Shown: piece after piece, positions 6,271 through 15,511 of the stretch
Layout of the letters: each line of letters begins with the position of its first letter
Position numbering within the stretch: position 1 is the stretch's first letter
Assembly (NCBI GenBank): GCA_023393235.1
Contig: JAEWMH010000127.1
Span: forward strand, 1-17,687
DNA: 17,687 nt
Source of the DNA: Bacillota bacterium
Lineage (GTDB): Bacteria; Bacillota; Bacilli; Paenibacillales; NBRC-103111
Direction of reading: 5' to 3'
The notes under the pieces: model-generated
The model's input: only the letters and a program-made list of their open reading frames with translations
Databases searched by the model: none
Told to the model about the DNA's origin: nothing
Made by a program: the position numbers and the translations under genes

Positions 6271-8253
6271 TTAGGTGGTGTGGCGCAAGATTAGCTGGCG
6301 CAGCCCTTCCATGCGGATGGGCTTGCGGATCACTTCGGCGAATCCCGCCTCCATACATGCCCTCTCTCTTTCCTTGCTTGGATCATCCGTCAGCGCGATC
6401 AGTGTCTCATTCCCCGCCGGGGGACTGGTCTGCTGCAAGCGTCTTCCCAGCTCTGTTACGTTGGAGCCCGGCTGGTGGATATCCACAATCACCAGGTCAT
6501 AGCTGCGGCCCGAAGCCCGCGCCTGCAAAGCTTTCTCCCCATTTCGGACAAGCTCCACGGAATGGCCCAGGTGCCGCAGCATATGCTGGAGAAGGCTCCA
6601 GTCCAGCTCCCTGTCATCCACTACCAGAATCTGCTGGGGCTGCATCGGCGCAAGTGCCTTTGCGTCAGCCAGATGGATGGCTTGCTCCAAATCCAGCAGA
6701 CCGGCTTCGGCAAAGTCGCATAAGCGGAATACCACCTGGATAGCCACCAGCGCGCCTGGCTCTCCGGGGGCTTCAATACGGATGTACCCACCCATCATAT
6801 CCGCCAACGCCTTGGCAATGGGCAGCCCCAATCCGGCGCCGCTGTGGATCCTCCCGCTGGAATCCTCCCCTTGGGCAAAGGAGTCTAACAGCAGATCAGC
6901 CTTATCTGGAGGAATCCCGATGCCGCTGTCCTTTACTAGGAATTCGGCGGTTACGCTGTTATCGGTGCGGGCCGCCTGCAGCACGAAAACATAAACGCCC
7001 CCATCGTTCGTAAATTTTACAGCATTGCCTACCACATGGATCAGAATCTGCCGAAGCCGCGCTGCATCCCCCAATACAGCGGCAGGCAGCTCGGGGTCCA
7101 TCATCACCACAAAATCCAATTGTTTGGCCTTCAGTTGGCCTGCAAAAATATCCCTAACCTGCTCCAGACAGCCTCGAAGGGAAAAGGGCTCCTCCTCCAG
7201 CTCCAAACTTCCGGATTCCAGCTTGGAATAATCAAGCAGGTTGTTCATGATCGATACCATCGCATTGCCGCTCTGCATGATCATGTCCGCAAGCTTCCGC
7301 TGCTCCGTCTCCAGACCGGATTCCATCAAGAGATCCAGCATACCCGTCACCCCGCTCAAGGGATCGCGGATTTTATGGCTCAAAAAGGCAAGCAGCCCGG
7401 ACTTGGAGGAGGAAGCACGTTCGGCAGCTTCCTTCGCCTGGATCAAAGCCTCTTCCGCTTTCCGGCGCTCCGTGATATCTCGGATGGTGCAGGCAAACAG
7501 AACGCCTCCGTCAGTGGAATGCCCCACTTGAATTTCCCCAGGGAATGTGGAGCCATCCTGCCGCGACAGCTCGGTTTCCCACCGTTTCCCGGTCAGCTCC
7601 TGAAAAGGGGACTTCACCAGCTCCGGGATTAGAAAGGACAGCGGACGGTTGACCAGCATATCGGAGTCGTATCCGAATTGCTCTGCTGTAGCCGGATTCA
7701 CCCGGAGAATCGTGCCGCGGCGGTCAAACACCATTACGGCATCCGGGGAGGTTTCCATGACAATCCTGGCCTGGGCCTCCGCCTTGGTCAGTTGGGCCGT
7801 TGCCTGCACCAGATCCTCATTGGCCTTCGTCAGCTGGGCGGTTTGCTGCTGCAGTTTCTGCTGCATTTTGAAGAGGCGGACAAAAGCCTTCACCTTGGCC
7901 TTCAGAATTTGCGGAACAAAGGGCTTCACCATATAGTCAATGCCGCCGGCAGAATAACCTGCGGAAAGATGGATGGCATCCTTGCTTGTGGCGCTTAAGA
8001 ATATAATCGGGATTTGCCGGGACCGTTCATAGGCTTGGATATGCCGGGCGGTTTCGAAGCCGTCCATATCAGGCATTTGCACATCCAGCAGGATCAGGGA
8101 AATCTCATCCCGCAGCAGGCATTTCAGCGCTTCAGAACCGGAGTTCGCACGGATTAGCCTGTAGGGTTCGTCCGCCAATACCGCCTCGAGAGCCAACAGG
8201 TTCTCAGGGTGGTCATCCACCAGCAGAATATTGACGGAATTATCGCTCTCCAA
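6271..8253 (-). CDS. Cytoplasmic hybrid histidine kinase, REC-PAS-HisKA-HATPase-REC
   Basis: The 660-residue protein starts with a receiver domain (acidic pair D13-D14, phosphoacceptor D57, S87, K110). A coiled-coil linker with repeated AQLTKA follows (about 130-160), then a PAS domain (about 160-268), a HisKA helix pair with H293, and an HATPase domain with N410, DSGIGI (442-447) and GAGLGL (472-477). A C-terminal receiver (D546-D547, D591, T622, K644) ends it. There are no membrane segments. The H-box reads SHKIRDPL instead of the usual SHEIRTPL, so the acidic residue beside the histidine is lysine. The start is TTG at 8253, with GGGAG 7 nt upstream. It lies 25 bp after the CheR gene and is probably the last gene of the operon, receiving phosphate through its first receiver. 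Its output is unknown. Confidence 0.92.
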   Translation of the reverse strand: MESDNSVNILLVDDHPENLLALEAVLADEPYRLIRANSGSEALKCLLRDEISLILLDVQMPDMDGFETARHIQAYERSRQIPIIFLSATSKDAIHLSAGYSAGGIDYMVKPFVPQILKAKVKAFVRLFKMQQKLQQQTAQLTKANEDLVQATAQLTKAEAQARIVMETSPDAVMVFDRRGTILRVNPATAEQFGYDSDMLVNRPLSFLIPELVKSPFQELTGKRWETELSRQDGSTFPGEIQVGHSTDGGVLFACTIRDITERRKAEEALIQAKEAAERASSSKSGLLAFLSHKIRDPLSGVTGMLDLLMESGLETEQRKLADMIMQSGNAMVSIMNNLLDYSKLESGSLELEEEPFSLRGCLEQVRDIFAGQLKAKQLDFVVMMDPELPAAVLGDAARLRQILIHVVGNAVKFTNDGGVYVFVLQAARTDNSVTAEFLVKDSGIGIPPDKADLLLDSFAQGEDSSGRIHSGAGLGLPIAKALADMMGGYIRIEAPGEPGALVAIQVVFRLCDFAEAGLLDLEQAIHLADAKALAPMQPQQILVVDDRELDWSLLQHMLRHLGHSVELVRNGEKALQARASGRSYDLVIVDIHQPGSNVTELGRRLQQTSPPAGNETLIALTDDPSKERERACMEAGFAEVIRKPIRMEGLRQLILRHTT

Positions 8254-8278
8254 TTGGATTCTCCCTCATCTCTATCAC

Positions 8279-9106
8279 TTATTTGATTCTCCGGTACAGC
8301 TTTTCTTTGTCGTTAATAGATTCATAACAATCCGAGCCTGTAAAATTAGAGACGGTTTCCGGGCTGCCCAGCGACAGAAAGCCGAACATGGCCAGGCTGT
8401 CATAGAAAAGCTGGTGGACACGGTTCTGGAGCTGGCGGTCAAAGTAAATCATCACATTCCGGCACATAATGACGTTGAATTCATTAAAGGAGTGGTCCGT
8501 CACCAGGTTATGGTTGGCGTACACCACATTGCGCAGAAGCGTTGGACGGAACTTAGCCTCATTATGCTCCATCGTGTAATACTCGGAGAAATCACGGGTC
8601 CCCCCCGCAAGCCGGTAATTGACGGCGAACTTCTCCATAATGGAGAGGGGATATTGCCCCTCCCGGGCAAAGGCCAGCGCTCCTTCGTCAATATCGGTGG
8701 CATAGATCCGCGCCTTGTCGTATAAGCCCTCCTCCTCCAGCAGAATCGCCATGGACAGTACCTCTTCGCCTCTGGAGCAGCCTGCATGCCAGATGCGGAT
8801 GTACGGATACGTACGCAGAAACGGAATGACCCTCTTCCGGAACTCCTTGAACATGGAAGGATCACGGAACATTTCGCTGACGTTGACGATCAGAAGATCC
8901 AGCAGCAGATGCAGCTGTCTCGGATCATGGAGAATGCGGGGGATAAAGCCTGAAACTGTCCGTTCTCCCAGAACCTGCATGGCATGCAGAATCCGGCGGC
9001 GGATGGACTCATACGCATAATTCCGGAAATCATATCCGTAGGCTTGATAGATAGCCTGCAGAAGCAGCTGGATTTCCAGCTGTTCATGAAGGCTGCTTGA
9101 CTCCAC
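8279..9106 (-). CDS. CheR-type protein-glutamate methyltransferase
   Basis: The 275-residue protein has the CheR layout: an N-terminal helical domain (residues about 8-60), then a SAM-dependent methyltransferase domain. Motifs are NVSEMFRDP (75-83; NVTEFFRD in classical CheR), the SAM loop HAGCSRGEE (107-115; usually AGCSTGEE), ATDID (136-140) and the closing NVIMCRNVMIYF (211-222). CheR methylates glutamates of chemoreceptors, but this gene lies between two hybrid kinases with no receptor or CheB, so a role in the kinase pathway is more likely. The GTG at 9106 has only a weak ribosome site; a strong AGGAGG sits about 50 nt upstream in front of a 14-codon ORF in another frame. The open frame continues upstream of the GTG to about 9148 without a normal start codon. 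Confidence 0.88.
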   Translation of the reverse strand: MESSSLHEQLEIQLLLQAIYQAYGYDFRNYAYESIRRRILHAMQVLGERTVSGFIPRILHDPRQLHLLLDLLIVNVSEMFRDPSMFKEFRKRVIPFLRTYPYIRIWHAGCSRGEEVLSMAILLEEEGLYDKARIYATDIDEGALAFAREGQYPLSIMEKFAVNYRLAGGTRDFSEYYTMEHNEAKFRPTLLRNVVYANHNLVTDHSFNEFNVIMCRNVMIYFDRQLQNRVHQLFYDSLAMFGFLSLGSPETVSNFTGSDCYESINDKEKLYRRIK

Positions 9107-9107
9107 T

Positions 9108-9152
9108 TCATCTTGGGGGTAGACAAGGCCGTAATCGGGTCGGATGAATCAT
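9108..9152 (-). other. Possible 14-codon leader ORF before the CheR gene
   Basis: An ATG 2 nt behind a strong AGGAGG (9155-9160) opens a frame encoding MIHPTRLRPCLPPR and a TGA that ends 1 nt before the GTG of the CheR gene. The spacing from ribosome site to ATG is short. It could be a coupling leader peptide, or the displaced true N-terminus of CheR if a base is missing or extra in this stretch. Confidence 0.35.
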
Positions 9153-9161
9153 CCCCTCCTT

Positions 9162-12100
9162 TTACTTATATAGCCATACCTTCAATAGGGAAAGCAGCTT
9201 ATCGATATCGATGGGCTTGCTGATATAATCGGAAGCACCCATATCCATGCAGCGCTGCCGGTCCTCCTTCATCGCCTTGGCGGTAAGCGCGATAATCGGC
9301 ACCGTCTCCAGCTCAGGCATTTGCCGGATCGCCTTCATAGCCTGGTAGCCGTCCAGTTCGGGCATCATAATATCCATCAGAATAAGATCGAAATCGGGAT
9401 CCATCTCCAGCTGCTCAAGAGCCTCTTTTCCATTTTCCGCAAAGGTTACGTTCAAGTGGTGGGACTGCAGCACATTCGTCAGAGCGAAGATGTTGCGGAT
9501 ATCGTCCTCCACCAGCAAAATGCGTTTACCCCGGAACAGATCCTCGTCCTTATACAGCTTCTTGAGAATGAGCCGGCGGTTTTCCGGCAAATGGGCTTCA
9601 ACACGGTGCAGGAACAGCGCCGTTTCGTCGAACAACCGCTCCTCAGATTTAACATTCTTGATTATGATGCTCTCCGCATATTTGCGGATCTCAAGTTCTT
9701 CCTTCCGGTCCAGCTCCCTGCCTGTGTAGATAATAATCGGCAGTTGGCGGAACTCCTCCCTCTGACGGATCCGGTCGAGAATCTCGAAACCGGAGATATC
9801 CCCCAGTCCAAGGTCCAGCACCATACAATCATAATGGCTTTGCTCCAGCTCGTCCAACGCTTCTTGACCCGAGGAGACCGCTTTGATGATCACATCATCA
9901 TGATCCATCAAATGGACCATACTGTCCAGCAGCACCGCATCATCCTCTACGATCAGCAGGCGTTTGACGGAGCGGTCGAGGAAATGCTCAATCCTGAACA
10001 GGGCGTTCTCCAGCCCCTCACGGTCCACGGGCTTCTGCAAATAGGCGATGGCGCCCTTCAGCAATCCCTGCTGCGGCTCGTCGACGACAGAAATCACATG
10101 TACAGGAATATGGCGCAGCTCCGGCTGCTGTTTAAGCCGCTCCAGCACAGACCAGCCATCGATGACAGGCAGCTCAATGTCGAGAATGATGGCATCCGGC
10201 TTATACTTTTTGGCCAATGCCAGCCCCTTGTCACCCTGAAGCGCCACGATGCCCTTAAACTTCCGCTCGCGGACCTGATCCAAGAGAATGTTGGCAAAAC
10301 GCCTGTCATCCTCAATGATCAGCATGACCCTATCCCCCGGCTGCAGATCATGACGGTCATCCGGCAAGTCATCCGCCCCTACCCATTCCTGGTTTAGCTC
10401 CGTTTGGAGCGGAGCCCGCACATCAGGAGCCGGCAGGAGTGCTGGGGCAGGTGCTTCATCCACAGTTGCAACGGCAATTTCCCTCATGGATTGTGCACTT
10501 CCCACCTTGGGGGCAGCAGGCAGGAATAGGGTAAAGTGGCTGCCCGCCCCTTCCCGGCTCTCCACCTCGATGCGGCCGCCCAATAGAAGAGCCAGATCCC
10601 GGCTGATGGTCAGACCTAAGCCGGTCCCCCCATATTTGCGGCTGGTTGAACCGTCCGCCTGCTGGAAGGCTTCGAAGATAATCGCTTTTTTCTCCTCGGC
10701 AATACCAATTCCGGTGTCGGTAACGCTGAATGCGATCTCCGGCTCTCCGTTTTTGCCTTCTGCGCTGCTGACCTGGAGCTGAACCTGGCCCCTGTTGGTA
10801 AATTTGAACGCATTGGAAAGCAGATTCTTCAATATCTGCAGCAGACGGTGGGAGTCTGTTACCAATTTCTTCGTATGAAGCCCTTCCTCCAACTCCAAGA
10901 GAAACTGAATATTCTTCTTCTCCGCCAGGGTACGGAAGCTGCGTTCCAGGCTGCTGAGAACTTCATCCCAGGAAACCGGCTCAAGCTCAATGTTCATCTG
11001 CCCCGATTCGATCTTGGACAAATCGAGGATTTCATCAATCAGCCGGAGCAGATCGCTTCCTGCCGAATGGATGGTGGACGCGAACTCTATCTGCTTGGTT
11101 TGCAGATTGCCCTCCCGGTTCTCCGCCAGCAGCTGGGACAGAATAAGCAGACTGTTCAACGGGGTCCGGAGCTCATGGGACATATTTGCCAGGAACTCGG
11201 ATTTATAGCGGGAGGCTGTCATCAGGTCATTAGCCTGCTGCTCCAGAAGACTCTTCTGTTCTTCAATCCGCACATTGGTCTCCTGCATCCGCCGCGCATT
11301 CTGAAGCAGCTGGTCAGAGCGTTTGGTCAGCTCCTCATTATTGGTCTCCAGGTCCTCCTGTTGAAGCTTCAAGCGCATTTCCGACTGGCGCAGAGAATCG
11401 TTGGCCGTTTTCAATTCATCCTGCTGGGCCATCAACTCTTCCGACTGGGCCGTCAATTCCTCGGTTTGCTGCTGCAGCTCCTCGGACATGGCTTGGGATT
11501 CCTCCAGCAGGCGTTTGACCTCCATCTGGTTCAGTACATTATTAATCATCATTCCTACCGTACTGCGGGTTTGCTCCGCAAGCTTCCGGTGCTGGGGCGT
11601 AAATACGGCAAAGGATGCAAATTCCAGGACACCGAAAACACGGCCTTCATGTTCAATAGGGATGATCAGAATACTGTGCGGGTTGGATGCCCCCAGTCCG
11701 GTAGTGATCTTGATGTGGTGGTCCGGAATCTGCTCCAACAGGTATATCCGGTTCTCGGCGGCGCTTTGGCCGATCAGGCCTGTCCCCATGCGGAAGCTTT
11801 CCGTTCCCGGATCATCGCCGCCGGCAGCATAAGAGGCGAATTTCACCAGCTTGTCCCCGGACCGGAGATAGAATACACCAAAACCCGCGTCCAGAAGGTC
11901 GGCCAGCTTTCGGACGAGGACTTGTGCAAGGGGGGCAAGATCGGACTGGCCCTGATAGGAGGTGGCTACCTCGGCAATCCCGGTCTGCAGCCAATTTTGC
12001 CTCTCCTGGCTGTCCAGGAGCAGGTTGGTGGCATCACTTAAATCCTTCACTTCATCCCGGGAGTTTGTGACAATCCGTTTACCCGTCTGGGCGCCCTCCG

Positions 12101-12797
12101 CCGTAGCAATCTCGGTGATGGCTCCGATAACATCCTTGATGGTTTTCACAATGGAATTGGACAGCATGGTGCCCGTAATGATGGAAATAACCACAATGAG
12201 AGCAAAAATAATGGTCAGCGCCAGCTGCAGGCCCGCATTCTGCCCGTTCAGGCCGGAGACCCGCTCCTGGGTCAAGGCCAGCTCGGACTGGCGGAAATCC
12301 TCCAATTGCTTGCGGAGGGGATCAATAATCTGTTTGCCCGCATCAACCTTGAAAAAACTCTGAAGGCTTGCGCTATCCCCCGCCCGTTTAAAGGCGATGG
12401 TGGGTTCCCCCGCTGTTTTGATCCACTCTTCGATTCCCGACTTAATCAGCTGCAGCTTCCGCTGCTGTCCGGGATTATCCGCCACCATCGCGGATAATTC
12501 CTCGTAATCCGAAGGCCACAGGGCCTTGCCGGTTAAATAGGGGTCCAGATAGGATTCATCACCGGCGATAATGTATCCCCGCTGCCCGTTTTCCATATCA
12601 ATAACATGCTTCTCCACCTGGTTGGCCAGGTTATGAACCGCAATGTCGTGATTGGTTATAAATTCAATCGCCCGCTGCAGAGAAGCTATTTGATGATTCA
12701 ACAAAAGCAGCGCCGATCCCAGGAATAACAGGATGATCATGTAGCCGACAATCATTTTGGAACGAATCGTAAATCTGCCTTTGCGGAACATGCCCAC
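9162..12797 (-). CDS. Membrane hybrid histidine kinase, CHASE3-HAMP-GAF-kinase with three receivers
   Basis: The 1211-residue protein has TM1 (about 15-34), an extracellular CHASE3 domain with the hallmark ENGQRGYIIAGDESYLDPY (69-87), TM2 (about 191-213), HAMP (about 214-265), GAF (about 275-420) and a long Glu/Gln-rich coiled coil (about 425-530). HisKA follows with SHELRTPL (H541), then HATPase with N662, DTGIGI (694-699) and GGTGLGL (723-729). Three receivers end the protein: D873/K922, D995/K1047 and D1142/K1194. It should sense an external or membrane signal and relay phosphate among its receivers. The second receiver has KN instead of the usual KP after its lysine. The GTG at 12797 is favoured by AGGAG 6 nt upstream; an ATG two codons on is the alternative. 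It is the first gene of a three-gene operon with its own promoter. Confidence 0.94.
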   Translation of the reverse strand: MGMFRKGRFTIRSKMIVGYMIILLFLGSALLLLNHQIASLQRAIEFITNHDIAVHNLANQVEKHVIDMENGQRGYIIAGDESYLDPYLTGKALWPSDYEELSAMVADNPGQQRKLQLIKSGIEEWIKTAGEPTIAFKRAGDSASLQSFFKVDAGKQIIDPLRKQLEDFRQSELALTQERVSGLNGQNAGLQLALTIIFALIVVISIITGTMLSNSIVKTIKDVIGAITEIATAEGAQTGKRIVTNSRDEVKDLSDATNLLLDSQERQNWLQTGIAEVATSYQGQSDLAPLAQVLVRKLADLLDAGFGVFYLRSGDKLVKFASYAAGGDDPGTESFRMGTGLIGQSAAENRIYLLEQIPDHHIKITTGLGASNPHSILIIPIEHEGRVFGVLEFASFAVFTPQHRKLAEQTRSTVGMMINNVLNQMEVKRLLEESQAMSEELQQQTEELTAQSEELMAQQDELKTANDSLRQSEMRLKLQQEDLETNNEELTKRSDQLLQNARRMQETNVRIEEQKSLLEQQANDLMTASRYKSEFLANMSHELRTPLNSLLILSQLLAENREGNLQTKQIEFASTIHSAGSDLLRLIDEILDLSKIESGQMNIELEPVSWDEVLSSLERSFRTLAEKKNIQFLLELEEGLHTKKLVTDSHRLLQILKNLLSNAFKFTNRGQVQLQVSSAEGKNGEPEIAFSVTDTGIGIAEEKKAIIFEAFQQADGSTSRKYGGTGLGLTISRDLALLLGGRIEVESREGAGSHFTLFLPAAPKVGSAQSMREIAVATVDEAPAPALLPAPDVRAPLQTELNQEWVGADDLPDDRHDLQPGDRVMLIIEDDRRFANILLDQVRERKFKGIVALQGDKGLALAKKYKPDAIILDIELPVIDGWSVLERLKQQPELRHIPVHVISVVDEPQQGLLKGAIAYLQKPVDREGLENALFRIEHFLDRSVKRLLIVEDDAVLLDSMVHLMDHDDVIIKAVSSGQEALDELEQSHYDCMVLDLGLGDISGFEILDRIRQREEFRQLPIIIYTGRELDRKEELEIRKYAESIIIKNVKSEERLFDETALFLHRVEAHLPENRRLILKKLYKDEDLFRGKRILLVEDDIRNIFALTNVLQSHHLNVTFAENGKEALEQLEMDPDFDLILMDIMMPELDGYQAMKAIRQMPELETVPIIALTAKAMKEDRQRCMDMGASDYISKPIDIDKLLSLLKVWLYK

Positions 12798-12829
12798 TTT
12801 CCTCTCCTGGGAAACTTTTTCTAATAACC

Positions 12830-12858
12830 ATTATAAATGTTGGCGGGAAAGGTCACAA
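12830..12858 (-). promoter_or_regulatory. Sigma-A promoter of the kinase/CheR operon
   Basis: On the minus strand TTGTGA (12858-12853, 4 of 6 to TTGACA) is followed after exactly 17 bp by a perfect TATAAT (12835-12830). It lies 33 nt before the GTG of the large kinase and just downstream of the previous gene's terminator, so its position supports it. Confidence 0.75.
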
Positions 12859-12894
12859 TTCTATTTCGTGAACCCTCTGTTCATAAAATGAAAC

Positions 12895-12935
12895 GAGGCT
12901 GCCCCTCCGCCGTTGGTACGGCAAGGGACAACCTC
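12895..12935 (-). terminator. Terminator after solute-binding protein 1
   Basis: On the minus strand GAGGTTG pairs with CAGCCTC and an inner GCCGT with ACGGC, giving a long, slightly bulged stem followed by GTTTCATTTTA. It starts 18 nt past the stop at 12953. The T tail is interrupted, so some readthrough into the kinase operon is possible. Confidence 0.75.
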
Positions 12936-12952
12936 TTATTCAAGACAGTCTT

Positions 12953-14497
12953 TTATTTTTTCGTCTTCAGGTAATCTGCCTTATACTCCTCCATCAGCTT
13001 GTCGCCGCCGGCCTTTTTCCACTTGTCGATTTCCGCTTTCCATCCGGCCTCATCGATTTTGCCCATAATGAACTTGGTTTCGGCGTCCGTAATCATCTGC
13101 TCCAGCTCTTTGCCGCGTTCGGTGTAGATATTGGAGACCAGCGTCAATGCAGGGTTATTGACAATAAATTTATCGTTTTCGCTGACGATTTTCTTGTTCT
13201 TCAGGAACAGGTCCGTATCCTTGGTCACCTTATCCATATTGTAGTTGTCGCCCCGCTGGATCAGCGTATCCCGGTACGGCTTCACTTCCTTGGCATCGGC
13301 ATCCTTATCCAGGGAAACAGTGAAGTTGCCGTCGATTTTGTAGTGTTTGCCCTCAATGCCCTTGTTCAGCAGATAGACCATTTCCTTGTCCAGCAGCTTG
13401 TCAAGGAAACCCAGCACCCGCTTCAGCTCCGCTTCGTTCTTCACGGAGGACTTGGGGATGGTCAGAATGCCCGCATTGCCGCTTTCCGCAGGAACCCGGA
13501 TACCCGACGGACCCTCCAGAGGCGCAGCGTCCATCTGGGCTGTAGGCACCACCTTGATCAGGTTCGTCAGCATGGACTGGGCATTGCCCCCGGAAATCCG
13601 GAAGGCCACCCGGCCTGATTCATACGCCTTGTCATTGGTGGAAGCCTCAACAACGGCAAAATCCTGGTTAATCAAATTTTCCTGGTACAGGCGCTTGAAC
13701 AGCTTCATGGTGTTGAAGAACTCATCGGTCATGAACTCCGGGGTAAAATTGCCCTTGTCATCCACCTTCCATTTGTTCGGGCCGCCCTGCGCCACGGCAA
13801 AACGGGTGAGCGTGGAGCCGGTTCCCTGATTGTAGGCCTTATCCAACAGATAGCCGTAGGTATCCTTCTTGCCGTTTTTGTCCGGATCCCCGTCTCCCAT
13901 TGCCTTGAAAATAGCGTACCAGTCATCCAGGGTTTTGGGGAGCTTCAGTCCGGCGGCATCCATCCAGTCCTTGCGGTAGTGGACCACCGCCCGGCCCATA
14001 TCCCGGAAGATAGGAATGCCGTAGAGCTTGCCGTCGGCTTTGATATTGTCATAATAGGCCTGGGGCTGGGCCGCCAGATTCTTGTAGTCCTTCAGATACG
14101 GTCCGATTTCCCAGAAGACGTCGGACTTCATGGCATTGATGATGGTGGGCACATAGTTGACCTTCAGCAGCTTGGGCAGCTCATTAGAGGCGATCATGAC
14201 ATTGATTTTTTCGTCATAGGCTGAGGTGGGAATCCATTGAAAGCTCAAATTGGTATTGGTGTACTTGGCCAGGGCCTGCTCCAGGGCATTGCCCTTGGCG
14301 GGCACCTCGCCCACCTGGTTGACCGTGATAGTCAGGTCAAAGGGCTTTTCCTCCTTGGCCGGCTGGCTGCTTGCCCCCGGGCTCCCGGCTGCCGGGCTTC
14401 CGGCAACGGAGGCCGGTTCGTCCGATCCTCCGCAGGCCGACAGGACGGTGGAAACCAGCATGGCGGTGCCTACCAATAATGCTGCTTGTTTCTTCAT
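12953..14497 (-). CDS. Sugar ABC transporter solute-binding lipoprotein (LplA/YtcQ type)
   Basis: The 514-residue protein has a lipoprotein signal peptide with lipobox LSAC (19-22), so C22 should be lipidated and the protein tethered outside the membrane. An Ala/Gly/Ser/Pro-rich tether (23-48) precedes the binding domain. The acidic stretch GDGDPDKNGKKDTYGY (201-216) is typical of the LplA-like family of extracellular binding proteins. The ligand is probably an oligosaccharide or complex sugar but cannot be read from sequence. The start has AAAGGGGT 9 nt upstream. It follows the lplC-like permease by 107 bp, without a convincing promoter of its own, and ends the operon. It is a clear paralogue of the broken binding protein at the right edge. 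Confidence 0.93.
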   Translation of the reverse strand: MKKQAALLVGTAMLVSTVLSACGGSDEPASVAGSPAAGSPGASSQPAKEEKPFDLTITVNQVGEVPAKGNALEQALAKYTNTNLSFQWIPTSAYDEKINVMIASNELPKLLKVNYVPTIINAMKSDVFWEIGPYLKDYKNLAAQPQAYYDNIKADGKLYGIPIFRDMGRAVVHYRKDWMDAAGLKLPKTLDDWYAIFKAMGDGDPDKNGKKDTYGYLLDKAYNQGTGSTLTRFAVAQGGPNKWKVDDKGNFTPEFMTDEFFNTMKLFKRLYQENLINQDFAVVEASTNDKAYESGRVAFRISGGNAQSMLTNLIKVVPTAQMDAAPLEGPSGIRVPAESGNAGILTIPKSSVKNEAELKRVLGFLDKLLDKEMVYLLNKGIEGKHYKIDGNFTVSLDKDADAKEVKPYRDTLIQRGDNYNMDKVTKDTDLFLKNKKIVSENDKFIVNNPALTLVSNIYTERGKELEQMITDAETKFIMGKIDEAGWKAEIDKWKKAGGDKLMEEYKADYLKTKK

Positions 14498-14604
14498 TTT
14501 TTTGCTACCCCTTTACAATAAAGTAGATGTCTATGTCAACGCCGCGCCGTTATTCCGGCACGGGATTCATAGCGGTGAAGCCGGTTGCTGATTGCGGGTT
14601 ACGG

Positions 14605-15477
14605 TCAGCCTTTCACCGAACCCAGCATTACGCCCTTGGCGAAGTGCTTCTGGAGGAACGGGTACACCAGCAGAATCGGGATCGTCGCAAACACAATCAC
14701 GGCCATCCGGATGGTCAGCGGCTGGATATCCGCACTGTCGATGGTGGTATCCCCGATGCTGCTTTGGGCCAGAATGACGATTTCACGAAGCAGCACCTGA
14801 ATGGGCCACATCCTGTTGTCATTGATGTACAGGATGGCATTGAAGAACTGGTTCCAGTGCCCCACAGCGTAGAAAAGCCCGAAGGTGGCCATAGCCGGAA
14901 GAGACAAGGGCAGCACAATCCGGAACAGCACCCCCACATCATTGCAGCCGTCGATCCGCGCGGAATCCTCCAGGCCGTCCGGGATGTTCTGGAAGAAGTT
15001 CTTCAAGACAATCAGGTTAAATGCGCTGATGGCGCTTGGGATCATCAGGGCCCACAGGGAATTGGTCAGATGCAGGGCCTTCACCACAAAGTAGGTGGGA
15101 ATCATGCCGCCGCCGAAGAGCATGGTAAACAACACGCCCATAAGAATGATTTGCCGCCCCCGGAGCTGGGTTTTGGCCAGGGGGTAAGCCATCAGCGAGG
15201 TGAACAGCAGGTTGATGAAGGTGCCCACCACGGTGATATAAATGGAGACCAGCATGCTCCGGAACAGCGTGTCCGTAGAAAAAATATACCGGTACGAGGC
15301 CAGGGACCACTCCTTGGGCCACAGAATAAGTCCGCCCTTTGCCACCTCGGCAGGGCTGGCGAAGGAAACCGCCACCACATAAACAAAGGGCAGCACGCAG
15401 ATGAGGGCGATAAGAAGCAGCAGCGTGTGGTTGATGATATCGAAGATCCGGTTGCCCAGGGTTTTATCATGAATCAT
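14605..15477 (-). CDS. Carbohydrate ABC transporter permease, LplC/YtcP type
   Basis: The 290-residue protein has about six hydrophobic segments, the first at about 17-40. The inner-membrane permease EAA loop is at 170-192 (EDSARIDGCNDVGVLFRIVLP), which docks on the ATPase. The C-terminus GVMLGSVKG is typical of the LplC/YtcP subgroup. It forms the channel together with the lplB-like partner encoded 34 bp upstream. The ATG at 15477 has GGAG 8 nt before it. In B. subtilis such CUT1 importers share the ATPase MsmX, which fits the absence of an ATPase gene here. Confidence 0.93.
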   Translation of the reverse strand: MIHDKTLGNRIFDIINHTLLLLIALICVLPFVYVVAVSFASPAEVAKGGLILWPKEWSLASYRYIFSTDTLFRSMLVSIYITVVGTFINLLFTSLMAYPLAKTQLRGRQIILMGVLFTMLFGGGMIPTYFVVKALHLTNSLWALMIPSAISAFNLIVLKNFFQNIPDGLEDSARIDGCNDVGVLFRIVLPLSLPAMATFGLFYAVGHWNQFFNAILYINDNRMWPIQVLLREIVILAQSSIGDTTIDSADIQPLTIRMAVIVFATIPILLVYPFLQKHFAKGVMLGSVKG

Positions 15478-15511
15478 GTTTTATGCTCCGTCCTTTCTTG
15501 GGGGTTGGGCA

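Noticed and set aside
14512..14539. TTGACA with a 16-bp spacer to TGTAAA before solute-binding protein 1
   Set aside because: The -10 hexamer overlaps the ribosome binding site AAAGGGG, so the mRNA would lack it.
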